This document shows, piece after piece, positions 27,129 to 36,916 of a stretch of DNA of 64,000 nucleotides. Numbering within the stretch: position 1 is the first letter of the stretch; each line of letters begins with the position of its first letter. A model generated the notes under the pieces. The model had not been told where the DNA came from and did not search any database. It saw nothing but the letters and a program-made list of their open reading frames with translations. Source of the DNA: JBGTFE01 sp036403235 (GTDB lineage: Bacteria > Acidobacteriota > Blastocatellia > Pyrinomonadales > Pyrinomonadaceae); the NCBI GenBank assembly GCA_036403235.1, contig DASWRI010000076.1, positions 62,001 through 126,000 of the forward strand, read 5' to 3'. The translations under genes were made by a program, and so were the position numbers.

Positions 27129-28040
27129 TTATTTTCTTTTCGGCACGTCGACAAAATCACCGTCCCTGACGGCGACAGCGTTCGGAAAAATTTCACGCGC
27201 CTCCTGTGTAAAATCCTCGATATTTTGGTATCTTTGCGAAAAATGCGTCAAGACGAGCAGATTTGCGCCCGAATCCCGCGCTACTACGGCGGCCTGCGCT
27301 GCCGTTAGATGCCCGCGCGAAATCGCCTCGACGGTTTCGGTCGAAAGATATGTCGATTCGCAAACGAGCAAATCGACGTCTTTGGCGAGCCGGTAAGCAT
27401 TCCGGCAAAGGCGCGTATCCATCACAAACGCAAAGCTTTGACCTTTTTTCTTCGTGCTGCACTCTTCCAGCAAAATCGTTTTATCGCCGATTTTAATCGA
27501 GCCTTCCGTTTTCAGTTTTCCGACATCCTTTCCGCGAATTTCGAATTCTTCAAGTTTTTCGCGCAAAAGCGAAACGCTGTCGTTTTCCTCGACCCGATAG
27601 CCGTAGGATTCGACGACGTGGTCGAGCTTTTGCGCTTCGATTGTGTAATCTTCGCCCTGAAAAACAACCCCTTCTTCGGAAATCGGCACTTTTTCGATGC
27701 TCGCGACATTGTAATAAATCGACGAATTCGCCAGGTTTTCCAGATATTTTTCGCCGCTCGCCGGATAAAAAATCTGAACCGTCTGCGGAACCCTGTCGAG
27801 CGAAAGCCTCTGCCAAACGCCCGCCAGACCGAGACAATGGTCGCCGTGAAAATGCGTGATAAAAATTTTCGTGACGGCAGAGGCCGAAACGTCCGCGAAA
27901 ATCATCTGTCGCTGTGTTCCTTCGCCCGGGTCGAAAAGAAATCCTTCCGCGTCCCAGCGCAGAAAATACCCGTTGTGATTTCGCTCGCGCGTCGGCACCT
28001 GACTCGCCGTCCCGAGAGCGATAAATCTTCTCGCCGACAT
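27129..28040 (-). CDS. rnz: Ribonuclease Z
   Basis: A 303-residue tRNA 3'-processing endonuclease of the metallo-beta-lactamase fold. The metal motif ITHFHGDHCLGLAGVWQ lies near residue 62. FDPGEGTQRQM precedes it, as is usual for RNase Z, and LDHVVESYGYRVEE matches the family. Late ligands are in VCESTYL and LTHFSQRY. The gene ends 9 bases before the GH15 start. Confidence 0.93.
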   Translation of the reverse strand: MSARRFIALGTASQVPTRERNHNGYFLRWDAEGFLFDPGEGTQRQMIFADVSASAVTKIFITHFHGDHCLGLAGVWQRLSLDRVPQTVQIFYPASGEKYLENLANSSIYYNVASIEKVPISEEGVVFQGEDYTIEAQKLDHVVESYGYRVEENDSVSLLREKLEEFEIRGKDVGKLKTEGSIKIGDKTILLEECSTKKKGQSFAFVMDTRLCRNAYRLAKDVDLLVCESTYLSTETVEAISRGHLTAAQAAVVARDSGANLLVLTHFSQRYQNIEDFTQEAREIFPNAVAVRDGDFVDVPKRK

Positions 28041-28045
28041 ATTTT

Positions 28046-28513
28046 TTACAAAAAACCGGCAATCAAGCCGGAGGCTTTTCGTGCCACGTCCTTTTCGCCC
28101 TTAAAAGCCAGCATCCGAACTGCTTCTTCCAATCTTACCCAGCGCGCTTCCAACACTTCATGGTCGTGGTCGGCGACGTCGCCCGCGCGGTATTTCATCA
28201 GGAAAAAGTGGACGAATTTGTGAAAACGGACGCGTTCGCCGCGCCGGTCGCCGACATACCAGTATTCGATAGTTTCGATTTTTTCAACTAAATCCGCTTC
28301 GATTCCGGCTTCTTCGCGAACTTCGCGCAAAGCGGCAATTTCGGGCGTCTCGCCCTCGTCGACCAGACCCTTCGGCAGCTGCCAGCGATTGCTCGGCGCG
28401 ACGGCGATAAGCGCTATTTCGTAATTTGAATCGATTTGCCGGAAAGCGACGCCGCCGGCGGAAACTTGCTCGACGGTGTTGATTTTTGCGGCGGATTTAT
28501 TTTTTTCGCCCAT
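28046..28513 (-). CDS. NUDIX hydrolase
   Basis: A 155-residue NUDIX protein. The Nudix box runs GLVDEGETPEIAALREVREE with the expected Gly and Glu residues. It begins with SAGGVAFRQIDSNYEIALIA, like diadenosine polyphosphate or general housecleaning NUDIX enzymes (MutT/Ap4A group). The substrate cannot be told from sequence. The stop lies 5 bases before the rnz start. Confidence 0.88.
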   Translation of the reverse strand: MGEKNKSAAKINTVEQVSAGGVAFRQIDSNYEIALIAVAPSNRWQLPKGLVDEGETPEIAALREVREEAGIEADLVEKIETIEYWYVGDRRGERVRFHKFVHFFLMKYRAGDVADHDHEVLEARWVRLEEAVRMLAFKGEKDVARKASGLIAGFL

Positions 28514-28531
28514 TTGGTGAAACTCGAAAAT

Positions 28532-28756
28532 TTAACTTTTCTTCCATTTTATCTCAATTTCCAATTCCTCGCCGTCGCCGGTTTTTTCGTATTCGAACTC
28601 GACCGAAGCCGTCGGCGGAACGTAAATTCGCTGACCCGCAATTTGAATTTCGAAAAATTTTCCCGCTTCGAGAGCGTCGGCCAGACGCCTGAGTTTGGCG
28701 ATGTTCTCACGGGTCGTGTAGCTTTTTTCGACGTCTACGCTCGTTTCGTCGGGCAT
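28532..28756 (-). CDS. Amphi-Trp domain protein
   Basis: A 74-residue protein matching the amphi-Trp family. It has a helix (TTRENIAKLRRLADALEAGK), central strands (FEIQIAGQRIYVPP) and the ending EELEIEIKWKK with the characteristic tryptophan. Function is unknown for the family. It lies in a minus-strand run with the NUDIX and TlpA-like genes. Confidence 0.85.
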   Translation of the reverse strand: MPDETSVDVEKSYTTRENIAKLRRLADALEAGKFFEIQIAGQRIYVPPTASVEFEYEKTGDGEELEIEIKWKKS

Positions 28757-28764
28757 ATTTTCTC

Positions 28765-29346
28765 CTATTTTTCGTTTATCGTCTGTTCGATTACGCGGTC
28801 TAGATTTGTTTGTATTTCCTGATTAAAACCGATAAATCTTTCGACCATGTTTCCGCTCCGGTTGAGAATTAAAGTCTGCGGAATATCGTTGTGGTCTCTG
28901 AACATAAAGCCTGCCAAAGCATCTTCGGGCGTCGCCAGAACATAGCTGATTCGCAGTTTTTCGACAAAATCCGGAACTCTTGGTTTGTCCTCTTCGCCGC
29001 CGACGTGCAGCCCGACGATTTGCAGGTTTTCCGCTCCGTATCGCGCTTGCAGCTGATTGAGATGCGGAATTTCCCTGAGACACGGCTCGCAGTAAGTCGC
29101 CCAGAAATCGAGCACGACGACTTTTCCTTTCATCTCGCCGAGCTTTTCCGTTTTGCCGTCAAATCTTGTCCACGTCATCTCGCCGAGCGATTTGGCGGGC
29201 GGCATCGGCAGATTTGTCTGCGGAACCTGATTTATCGAAACGGGTTTGTTGGAAATTGAAACCGGCGCGGCCGCCGGACGACAAGCTAAAGCAAGTAAAA
29301 AGTAAAAAGTAAAAAGTAAAAAGTAAAAGCGTCGCATCAAATTCAT
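28765..29346 (-). CDS. TlpA-like thioredoxin lipoprotein
   Basis: A 193-residue thiol-disulfide protein exported as a lipoprotein. The catalytic motif is YCEPC in VLDFWATYCEPCLREIPHL near residue 83. The lipobox is ALAC. The hydrophobic core FYFLLFTFYFLL is encoded by a 7-base tandem repeat, so the signal peptide itself is repeat-derived. I chose the ATG at 29346 (MNLMRRF) over 29394; the ATG at 29337 (MRRF) is equally possible. Likely role: reducing periplasmic thiols, for example for cytochrome maturation. Confidence 0.85.
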   Translation of the reverse strand: MNLMRRFYFLLFTFYFLLALACRPAAAPVSISNKPVSINQVPQTNLPMPPAKSLGEMTWTRFDGKTEKLGEMKGKVVVLDFWATYCEPCLREIPHLNQLQARYGAENLQIVGLHVGGEEDKPRVPDFVEKLRISYVLATPEDALAGFMFRDHNDIPQTLILNRSGNMVERFIGFNQEIQTNLDRVIEQTINEK

Positions 29347-29470
29347 TTTACACAAAATCAGCGCGAAAACTTTAAGGCGAAACGCAAAAAGCAAAGAATT
29401 TGGTTGCCGTTACGCGCGAAAACAAAACTGATTCTTTACTTTTGCCGGTTTACTTTTTACTTTTTACTTT
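29288..29470. repeat. Inverted 7-base tandem repeats spanning a divergent promoter region
   Basis: AGTAAAA units (29293-29329, about five copies) lie inside the start of the TlpA-like gene. TTTTTAC units (29450-29470, about three copies) end directly at the NifU-like ATG. The arms are inverted relative to each other, with about 120 bases between them. The right arm leaves no Shine-Dalgarno sequence in front of the NifU-like gene. Confidence 0.75.
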
Positions 29471-30052
29471 ATGACGTTTTATCCGCCGAAAATCAGCGCG
29501 CGCTTTTATCAACCGAAAAATTCGGGGAAATCGGCCGCCGCTAACGGCGTCGGAACGGGCGCGAGCTTTGTCTGCGGCGCGTTCGTCCGGTTTTATCTCG
29601 AAATCGACGCCGGGACGAAAGAAATTACGCAGGCAAAATTCAAAACCGGCGGCTGCGGATATTCGATTGCGGCGGCCGATGTTTTGGCCGGGAAAATAAA
29701 GGGGAAAAAGTTAATCGAGCTGCACGGGCTTGATGAGCTTCAAGCGGAAGTCGAAAGCGAATTAGGGAATTTTTCCGCCTTTCGCGAGCATTGTCTGGAA
29801 ATCTGTCTCGACGCGCTGCACGCGGCTTTCGCCGATTTTCGGGCGTATCAGATTGAAGAGTTTGCGGGCGAAAAAGCTTTGATTTGCACTTGTTTCGGCG
29901 TTTCGGAAGATGAAATTGAAAAGGCGGTGGCGGAAAACGAAATTGAAACAATCGAAGAAGTTACAAAGATTTGCAAAGCGGGCGGCGGGTGCGGCTCCTG
30001 CCAATTTTTGATTCAGGAAATTATCGACAATTACCGGAATGAAAGGTTTTAG
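29471..30052 (+). CDS. NifU-like scaffold fused to a Bfd-type [2Fe-2S] domain
   Basis: A 193-residue two-domain protein. The N-terminal part (~residues 1-125) is an IscU/NifU-type scaffold with ASFVCGAFVRF, TGGCGYSIAAADV and a third cysteine in HCLEICLDA. The C-terminal part is a bacterioferritin-associated-ferredoxin domain with ICTCFGVSEDEI and CKAGGGCGSC, four cysteines in total. This equals the first two domains of classical NifU without the Nfu domain. Role: assembly of iron-sulfur clusters. No cysteine desulfurase gene is adjacent. Confidence 0.87.
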   Translation: MTFYPPKISARFYQPKNSGKSAAANGVGTGASFVCGAFVRFYLEIDAGTKEITQAKFKTGGCGYSIAAADVLAGKIKGKKLIELHGLDELQAEVESELGNFSAFREHCLEICLDALHAAFADFRAYQIEEFAGEKALICTCFGVSEDEIEKAVAENEIETIEEVTKICKAGGGCGSCQFLIQEIIDNYRNERF

Positions 30053-30084
30053 AAAAAACTCGCGCGTTTGGAGCGGAAAAATTA

Positions 30085-30093
30085 TGTTATAAT
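30085..30093 (+). promoter_or_regulatory. Candidate extended -10 promoter of the CNNM-type gene
   Basis: TGTTATAAT is an exact extended -10 (TG-N-TATAAT). It lies about 100 bases before the start codon, and no good -35 is visible at 17 bases. Confidence 0.45.
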
Positions 30094-30194
30094 CGAAAGA
30101 CTTAGACGCTTTGAAAAGCTGAGATTGAATTTTTTAGGAGAATGACGGCGATTTTCAATTGGAAAAATCGCAAATTTAAAACTGAAATCAAACA

Positions 30195-31583
30195 ATGGAC
30201 GATCCTGCCAGTAGTTTCTTACTTTTCTTTCAAAACGCGGATGCTTCAATCACGGCAACCGAAGTAGCAATCGATTTTTTTCTTATATTTTTAATCGTCC
30301 TTTTGAACGGTTTTTTTGTCGCGTCCGAATTTTCGCTCGTTTCGGTTCGCCGTCCCAAAATCGAGAGCAGAGCTGCCGAGGGCGACAAAGGCGCGCAGGC
30401 GGTTTTGCGGCTTTTAAATAACCCGACGCTATTTATTTCCGCCGTACAGCTCGGCGTCACGCTCGCTTCGCTGGCGCTCGGCTGGCTCGGCGAGCCGACG
30501 ATTGCAAAAATTCTCGAACCCGTCGCCGAACGCATCGCCAGCGGAGGCACGGCCGGTTATATCGCGCACGGCGCGGCGATTGTCCTTTCATTTACGATTA
30601 TCACTTTTCTGCACGTGACGCTCGGCGAGCTTGTTCCGAAGATGTTTGCGCTTGAAAAAGCGGAAACTTTTGCCCTCGTCGCCGCGCGCCCGCTCGAATT
30701 TTTCGCCAAGATTTTCTCGCCGATTTTGTGGTTTTTCAACCTCGTCGGCGGCGCTATCGGAAAAATGCTCGGCCTCAAAGCTTCGCTCGAAGAAAGCGCG
30801 GTTTATAACGAAGACGAGATTCGCCAGCTCATAAAAATCTCTGAGGAAAAAGGACATTTAAACAAAGCGGAGCGCTGGCTCATCAACCGGGTTTTCGAGT
30901 TTTCCGAGACGACCGTCAAGGAAGCGATGATTCCGCGCACGGAGATTGTCGGAATTTCCGACGAATGCGCGCTCGAAGAAATTTCGCGCGCATTTCAGCA
31001 GCACGGCTACTCGCGTCTGCCGGTTTATCATAACTCGCTCGACAATATGGTCGGCGTCATTCACAGCAAGGATTTGATGCCTTTCCTTCTGCGTTCGAAA
31101 TCTTTCAAGCTCGAAAAAGTTTTGCAGAAACCGACGTATGTCGTCGATACGGCGCGGCTCGAAGACGTTCTCAGGCAGATGCAGAAAGAAAAATTTCACT
31201 TCGGTTTCGTGGTTGACGAGCACGGCGGCGTCGAGGGAATCATCACGCTCGAAGATTTGCTCGAAGAAATCGTCGGCGATATTTCCGACGAGCACGACGT
31301 TGAAGTCAACGAGCAGATTCGCAAAGAGCCGGACGGAAGTTTTTCGCTCGACGGCGGTTTGGCCGTGCGCGATTTGAATCGCCGCCTGAATCTCAATCTG
31401 CCGATTTCCGAAGGCTACACGACGATTGCCGGATTTTTGATGGCCGAAGCCGGACAGATTTTAAACGAAGGCGAATCGGTGCAGTTTAACGGCCACGTTT
31501 TCAAAGTCGAAAAAGTCGATAAACGCCGCATTTTGCGCGTTCGGATGGAGAAAAACGAAAAATCGGCGTCGCCAGCGACTTAA
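30195..31583 (+). CDS. CNNM/CorC-type membrane protein (hemolysin family, DUF21-CBS)
   Basis: A 462-residue integral membrane protein. The DUF21/CNNM domain has helices near residues 25-45, 85-105, 125-150 and 165-185, with FVASEFSLVSVRRPKIESRA. Two CBS motifs follow (KEAMIPRTEIVGI, RLPVYHNSLDNMVGVIHSKDL and FVVDEHGGVEGIITLEDLLE). A CorC/HlyC-type domain ends the protein. The family is linked to magnesium or other divalent cation transport; the old hemolysin name is historical. A terminator follows the stop. Confidence 0.92.
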   Translation: MDDPASSFLLFFQNADASITATEVAIDFFLIFLIVLLNGFFVASEFSLVSVRRPKIESRAAEGDKGAQAVLRLLNNPTLFISAVQLGVTLASLALGWLGEPTIAKILEPVAERIASGGTAGYIAHGAAIVLSFTIITFLHVTLGELVPKMFALEKAETFALVAARPLEFFAKIFSPILWFFNLVGGAIGKMLGLKASLEESAVYNEDEIRQLIKISEEKGHLNKAERWLINRVFEFSETTVKEAMIPRTEIVGISDECALEEISRAFQQHGYSRLPVYHNSLDNMVGVIHSKDLMPFLLRSKSFKLEKVLQKPTYVVDTARLEDVLRQMQKEKFHFGFVVDEHGGVEGIITLEDLLEEIVGDISDEHDVEVNEQIRKEPDGSFSLDGGLAVRDLNRRLNLNLPISEGYTTIAGFLMAEAGQILNEGESVQFNGHVFKVEKVDKRRILRVRMEKNEKSASPAT

Positions 31584-31610
31584 TTTGTTCAAAAATTTCA
31601 ATTGCTTTCG

Positions 31611-31643
31611 CAGCCGTGAACTTTTCGCGGCTGTTTTGTTTTT
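31611..31643 (+). terminator. Intrinsic terminator after the CNNM-type gene
   Basis: CAGCCGTGA at 31611-31619 pairs with TCGCGGCTG at 31625-31633 (one G-U pair), followed by a T-rich run TTTTGTTTTT. Confidence 0.8.
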
Positions 31644-31664
31644 CCAATCGATTCACGCTAAATT
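31636..31664 (+). promoter_or_regulatory. Candidate promoter of eno
   Basis: TTGTTT at 31636-31641 and TAAATT at 31659-31664 are 17 bases apart. The -35 overlaps the T-run of the preceding terminator. An ACGGAG ribosome region precedes the enolase start. Confidence 0.3.
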
Positions 31665-31710
31665 AACAGGTAAGTTTTTCATATTTTTTTAACGGAGTCT
31701 TTTATCAAAA

Positions 31711-33000
<1,290 letters not shown>

Positions 33001-33002
33001 AA

Positions 33003-33069
33003 ACCGAGAATTGAAAGCTGAGAGCTGAGAAACTGTTTTCAGCTTTCAATTCTCGGTTCTCAGTTTTTT
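33003..33069. repeat. Perfect 19-base palindrome after eno
   Basis: 33003-33021 is the exact reverse complement of 33039-33057, with GAGCTGAGA units in the loop. A run of T residues follows at 33064-33069. The sequence uses the phrase ACCGAGAATTGAAAGCTGA, of the same class as the element at 14358. It can serve as an intrinsic terminator. Confidence 0.8.
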
Positions 33070-33085
33070 CGCGGCGTAAAATATT

Positions 33086-34114
33086 ATGAAAATCTTAATT
33101 ATCGGCGGGACAAAATTTTTAGGCCGGCATTTAATCGCATCGGCGCAGGCGCGCGGGCACGATGTTACGCTTTTTAATCGCGGAAAACATTCGACGGAAA
33201 ATTTCGAGGGCGTCGAACAGATTCACGGCGACCGCAATCGAGATTTGGATAAACTGAGCGGGCAAAGCTGGGACGCCTGCATCGACACGTGCGGCTATCT
33301 GCCGCAAACGGTAAAAGCGTCGGCCGAAGCGCTGAAAAATTCGGTCAATCGATACGTTTTCATTTCGAGCATTTCCGCTTACAAGAGTTTTCCCGAAGTC
33401 GATTTTGACGAAGCCGCGCCGGTCGCCGAATTGGACGAAGAACAGCGAAATCGCTTCGGCGAAATTGACCCGAAAGGCGAAATTACGGTGGCGGTTCTCG
33501 GCGAAATGTACGGCGCGCTGAAAGTTTTGTGCGAGCGTGCGGCGGAAAAGGCGATGCCGGGAAAGGTTTTGCTGGTGCGCCCGGGTTTGATTGTCGGCTC
33601 GTTCGACCCGACCGACCGCTTTACTTACTGGGTGATGCGCACGGCAGGCGGCGGCGAAACGCTTGCGCCGGGAACGCCGACGCGTTTCGTGCAATTTATC
33701 GACGCGCGCGATTTGGCGGACTGGATTGTAAAAGCCGTCGAAAATGTTGAAACGGGAACTTTCAACGCGGCCGGCAAACCGCTTGATTTAACGATGGAAA
33801 AAATGCTCGCGGAAATTAAAAAAACGTGCCGCAGCGACGCCGAATTTACATGGGTTGACGAAGACTTTCTCAATCGCGAAAAAGTCGGCGCGTGGGGCGA
33901 GATGCCGCTTTATCTGCCCGAATCCGACAAGGAATCGCAGGGATTTCTGTCGGCAAATATCGACAAAGCATTGCAGACAGGACTCGAATTCCGCCCGTTG
34001 AGCGACACGATTCAGGATGTTTTGAATTGGCGAAAAACGAAAACGGACGAGCTGAAAGCGGGAATTTCCGGCGAGCGAGAAAAGGAATTGCTCAAAAAAT
34101 GGCACGAACACTAA
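33086..34114 (+). CDS. NAD-dependent epimerase/reductase (extended SDR family)
   Basis: A 342-residue Rossmann-fold protein. It begins MKILIIGGTKFLGRHLIASA with the GGxxFxGR-type nucleotide motif. It continues CIDTCGYLPQTV and YVFISSISAYKSF. The tyrosine of the usual YxxxK motif may be in MYGALKVLCE. It resembles SDR proteins annotated as NAD-dependent epimerase or chloroplast RNA-binding-type isoflavone reductase relatives. The substrate is unknown. Confidence 0.82.
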   Translation: MKILIIGGTKFLGRHLIASAQARGHDVTLFNRGKHSTENFEGVEQIHGDRNRDLDKLSGQSWDACIDTCGYLPQTVKASAEALKNSVNRYVFISSISAYKSFPEVDFDEAAPVAELDEEQRNRFGEIDPKGEITVAVLGEMYGALKVLCERAAEKAMPGKVLLVRPGLIVGSFDPTDRFTYWVMRTAGGGETLAPGTPTRFVQFIDARDLADWIVKAVENVETGTFNAAGKPLDLTMEKMLAEIKKTCRSDAEFTWVDEDFLNREKVGAWGEMPLYLPESDKESQGFLSANIDKALQTGLEFRPLSDTIQDVLNWRKTKTDELKAGISGEREKELLKKWHEH

Positions 34115-34139
34115 AGAGCGTTTTCGCGTAGTAAATCGA

Positions 34140-34655
34140 ATGAAAAAAGTTCTGGTCATCGGTTCGGGCGGCGCGGGCAAATCGACTTTTTCGCGAAAAT
34201 TGGGCGAAAAAACAAATCTCGAAGTCATACATCTCGACCGACTCTACTGGAAACCGAATTGGATTGAGCCGGAAGAAGACAAGTGGCGCGAAACAATCAG
34301 GGGCGTTCTGAAACGCGACTCGTGGGTAATGGACGGCAATTACAGCGGGACGCTTGAAATGCGGGCCGCGGCGTCGGACACGATAATTTTTCTCGATTTG
34401 CCGCGCACGATTTGTCTGCGGCGCGTGCTCAAAAGAATTACGCTGTCCTACGGCCGGACGCGCGCCGATATGGCCGAGGGCTGCAACGAAAAATTCGATT
34501 TGGAATTTCTCAAATGGGTTTGGAATTACCGGACGCGCACAAAACCGAAAGTAGAAGCGCTTCTCGAAAGCGTCGAGAAAGAAAAAACGATAATCCGTCT
34601 AAAATCCGCGAAAGAAGTCGAAAATTTTTTGTTAAATTCCCGGCCGTTGCAGTAA
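34140..34655 (+). CDS. P-loop nucleotide kinase-like protein (adenylate kinase/FlaR-like)
   Basis: A 171-residue P-loop protein. Walker A is GSGGAGKST near residue 8, followed by HLDRLYWKPNW, which is characteristic of the group annotated topology modulation protein/FlaR and adenylate kinase-like. An Arg-rich lid (FLDLPRTICLRRVLKRIT) follows. The true substrate is unknown. Confidence 0.8.
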   Translation: MKKVLVIGSGGAGKSTFSRKLGEKTNLEVIHLDRLYWKPNWIEPEEDKWRETIRGVLKRDSWVMDGNYSGTLEMRAAASDTIIFLDLPRTICLRRVLKRITLSYGRTRADMAEGCNEKFDLEFLKWVWNYRTRTKPKVEALLESVEKEKTIIRLKSAKEVENFLLNSRPLQ

Positions 34656-34670
34656 AATCTTTATAAATCT

Positions 34671-34886
34671 ATGTTTTTCGTTATCGGCACAAAATTTTTT
34701 ACGTGGGGTTCGGAGAAAACGCCGGAGATGATTCGCTGCTCGCAGTGCGGCGCGCTGGCGCAGTTTACCGAAAAAACGGGAATGCGTTTTATCACTCTGT
34801 TTTTTATCATCCCGACGATTCCGATCAGCGGCGCGAAAAAAATTATCCAATGCCCGAACTGCCGGGCGCGGTTTCAGACCGAATAA
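34671..34886 (+). CDS. Small zinc-ribbon protein
   Basis: A 71-residue protein with two CxxC knuckles (RCSQCGALAQF and QCPNCRARFQ) around a hydrophobic stretch MRFITLFFIIPTIPISGAKK. It resembles short zinc-ribbon proteins of the zinc_ribbon_15 type. The stop is 3 bases before the next start, so it is probably co-transcribed with the GNAT gene. Confidence 0.75.
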   Translation: MFFVIGTKFFTWGSEKTPEMIRCSQCGALAQFTEKTGMRFITLFFIIPTIPISGAKKIIQCPNCRARFQTE

Positions 34887-34889
34887 GTT

Positions 34890-35321
34890 ATGGAATGGCA
34901 AAACGACGAATTTACCATCAGCACCGAACGGAATCGTCTGCAAATCGATGTTATTCAGCGGTATTTGGCGGAAGAATCTTACTGGGCGCGCGAGCGAACG
35001 CGCGAGCAAACAATCACGGCGATAAAAAATTCCTTGCCTTTTGGCGTCTATAAAGGCGAAAATCAAATAGGCTTTGCGCGTGTGGTGACCGATTTTGCGA
35101 CGTTCGCATATCTTGGCGACGTGTTTGTTCTGGAAGATTTTCGCGGAAAAGGTTTGAGCAAATGGCTGATGGAGACGATTCTTAGTCATCCCGATTTGCA
35201 GAATTTCAGGCGTTGGATTTTGGCGACGAGAGACGCGCATACGCTTTACGAAAAATTCGGTTTCGCCGCGCTGAAACACCCGACGCGCTGGATGGAGAAG
35301 GCTGCGCCCAATGCGTATTGA
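34890..35321 (+). CDS. GNAT family N-acetyltransferase
   Basis: A 143-residue GNAT protein. The acetyl-CoA-binding motif A is YLGDVFVLEDFRGKGLSKWL near residue 80, and the C-terminal motif is DAHTLYEKFGFAALKHP. The N-terminal region (YLAEESYWARERTREQ) matches small GNATs of unknown substrate. It overlaps gpmI by 11 bases. Confidence 0.88.
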   Translation: MEWQNDEFTISTERNRLQIDVIQRYLAEESYWARERTREQTITAIKNSLPFGVYKGENQIGFARVVTDFATFAYLGDVFVLEDFRGKGLSKWLMETILSHPDLQNFRRWILATRDAHTLYEKFGFAALKHPTRWMEKAAPNAY

Positions 35322-36906
35322 AAATTTCAGGCTTCCCGAATTAAAATTCAAAACAGATATGGACGGAAAACGCAGACCGCTGGCGCTGATAATCATAGAC
35401 GGCTGGGGCTATTCGCCCAGACACGAAGGCAACGCGATAGCTTTGGCGCACACGCCTTATTACGACGAGATTTGCGCGAAATATCCGCGCACGACGCTCA
35501 TCGCTTCGGGCCTGCGCGTCGGTTTGACGCCGGACACGCCGGGAAGCTCCGAGGTCGGACATCTGAACATCGGCGCGGGACGCATCGTGCAGACCGATAT
35601 TTCCAGAATTTCGAGCGCGATAAAATCGGGCAAGTTTTTTGAAAATACAGTTTTACGCGAAGCGTTCGGAAAAGCGAAGGCGAACGCATCTTCGGTACAT
35701 CTTATCGGTTTATTGTCGGACGGCGACGTTCATTCTTCGCCGGAAAATCTTTTTGCGCTGATTAGATTTGCCAAAAACGAAGGAATAAAAGACATTTTTA
35801 TTCATCCGATTCTGGACGGACGCGATGTTCCGCCGCGCACGGCTGACGTTTACACCGAAGCTCTGGAAATAAAATTGGCGGACATCGGCATCGGCAAAAT
35901 CGCGACGCTCTGCGGGCGCTACTATGCGATGGACAGGGAGCAGAACTGGGAACGGACGGCGCGCGCCTACACGATGCTCGTTCACTCTGAGGGCGAGCGC
36001 TCGAATGACGCCGTGACGGCGATTCGCGGTTCATTTCTGCGCGGAATTTCCGACGAGTTTATCGCGCCCATCATTTTGGAAGAAATGCCCGGCGTTCCCG
36101 TGGCTTCGATAAAAAACGGCGACGTCGTCATCTTTTTCAACCATCGCTCGGACCGTATGCGCCAGCTCGTCAAATCTCTCGCCGTCGCCGAAAACGCCGA
36201 ATTTGCGACGTTCGGAAAACCAAAAATCGAGCCCGTCTGTCTGACCGAATACGACCGGACTTTTAATCTGCCCGTCGCGTTTAAACAGGAAAACGAGGAA
36301 AACGTGCTGGCGAAGGTTTTTGCCGAGCACGGAATCTTGAATTGCCGCGTCACGGAGACGGAAAAATACGCGCACCTGACATATTTTTTTAACGGCGGCA
36401 TCGAGCTCGAACACCCGTGCGAGCAGCGCGTGCTGATTCCTTCGCCGAAGCAGAACACATACGAAACGCAGCCCGAAGTCGGCTGTTTCAAAGTGACGGA
36501 CAAACTTCTTCGCGGTCTGGAAGCGGGCGAAAACGACGTTTTTATCGTCAATCTCGCCGCGCCCGATATGGTCGCGCACACGGGAAATCTCGAAAAAACC
36601 ATCGAAGCCGTCCAATTTGTCGATACGTGCCTCGGCGGAATTTTGGAGAAAATCCGCGAGGTCGGAGGCGTCGCCGTCATCACGTCAGACCACGGAAACT
36701 GCGAGGAAATGTCCGACCTTTTGACCGGCGAGCCGAACAACGCGCACACGGTCAATCCCGTCCCGTTTCACCTGATTGACGAAACCGTCAACGGCTTAAA
36801 GCTGCGCGACGGCGGCGCGCTCGAAGACGTTGCGCCGACGATTCTCGGGATTATGGGAATCGAAAAACCGGAAGAAATGACCGGCCGGGATTTGCGCCAA
36901 ATTTAA
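35311..36906 (+). CDS. gpmI: Cofactor-independent phosphoglycerate mutase
   Basis: A 531-residue manganese-dependent mutase of the alkaline phosphatase superfamily, interconverting 3- and 2-phosphoglycerate. Key parts: LALIIIDGWGYSPRHEGNAI, TPDTPGSSEVGHLNIGAG with the phosphorylated serine, HPILDGRDVPPRTA, NLAAPDMVAHTGN and VITSDHGNCEEM. I kept the ATG at 35311 because GGAGAAGG lies 9 bases before it. The ATG at 35359 (MDGKRRPL) is an alternative closer to the family start. Confidence 0.95.
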   Translation: MRIENFRLPELKFKTDMDGKRRPLALIIIDGWGYSPRHEGNAIALAHTPYYDEICAKYPRTTLIASGLRVGLTPDTPGSSEVGHLNIGAGRIVQTDISRISSAIKSGKFFENTVLREAFGKAKANASSVHLIGLLSDGDVHSSPENLFALIRFAKNEGIKDIFIHPILDGRDVPPRTADVYTEALEIKLADIGIGKIATLCGRYYAMDREQNWERTARAYTMLVHSEGERSNDAVTAIRGSFLRGISDEFIAPIILEEMPGVPVASIKNGDVVIFFNHRSDRMRQLVKSLAVAENAEFATFGKPKIEPVCLTEYDRTFNLPVAFKQENEENVLAKVFAEHGILNCRVTETEKYAHLTYFFNGGIELEHPCEQRVLIPSPKQNTYETQPEVGCFKVTDKLLRGLEAGENDVFIVNLAAPDMVAHTGNLEKTIEAVQFVDTCLGGILEKIREVGGVAVITSDHGNCEEMSDLLTGEPNNAHTVNPVPFHLIDETVNGLKLRDGGALEDVAPTILGIMGIEKPEEMTGRDLRQI

Positions 36907-36916
36907 TTCAAACAGG

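Noticed and set aside
27309..28223. A 304-codon open frame antisense to RNase Z and the NUDIX gene
   Set aside because: It crosses two genuine genes and has the composition of a shadow frame.
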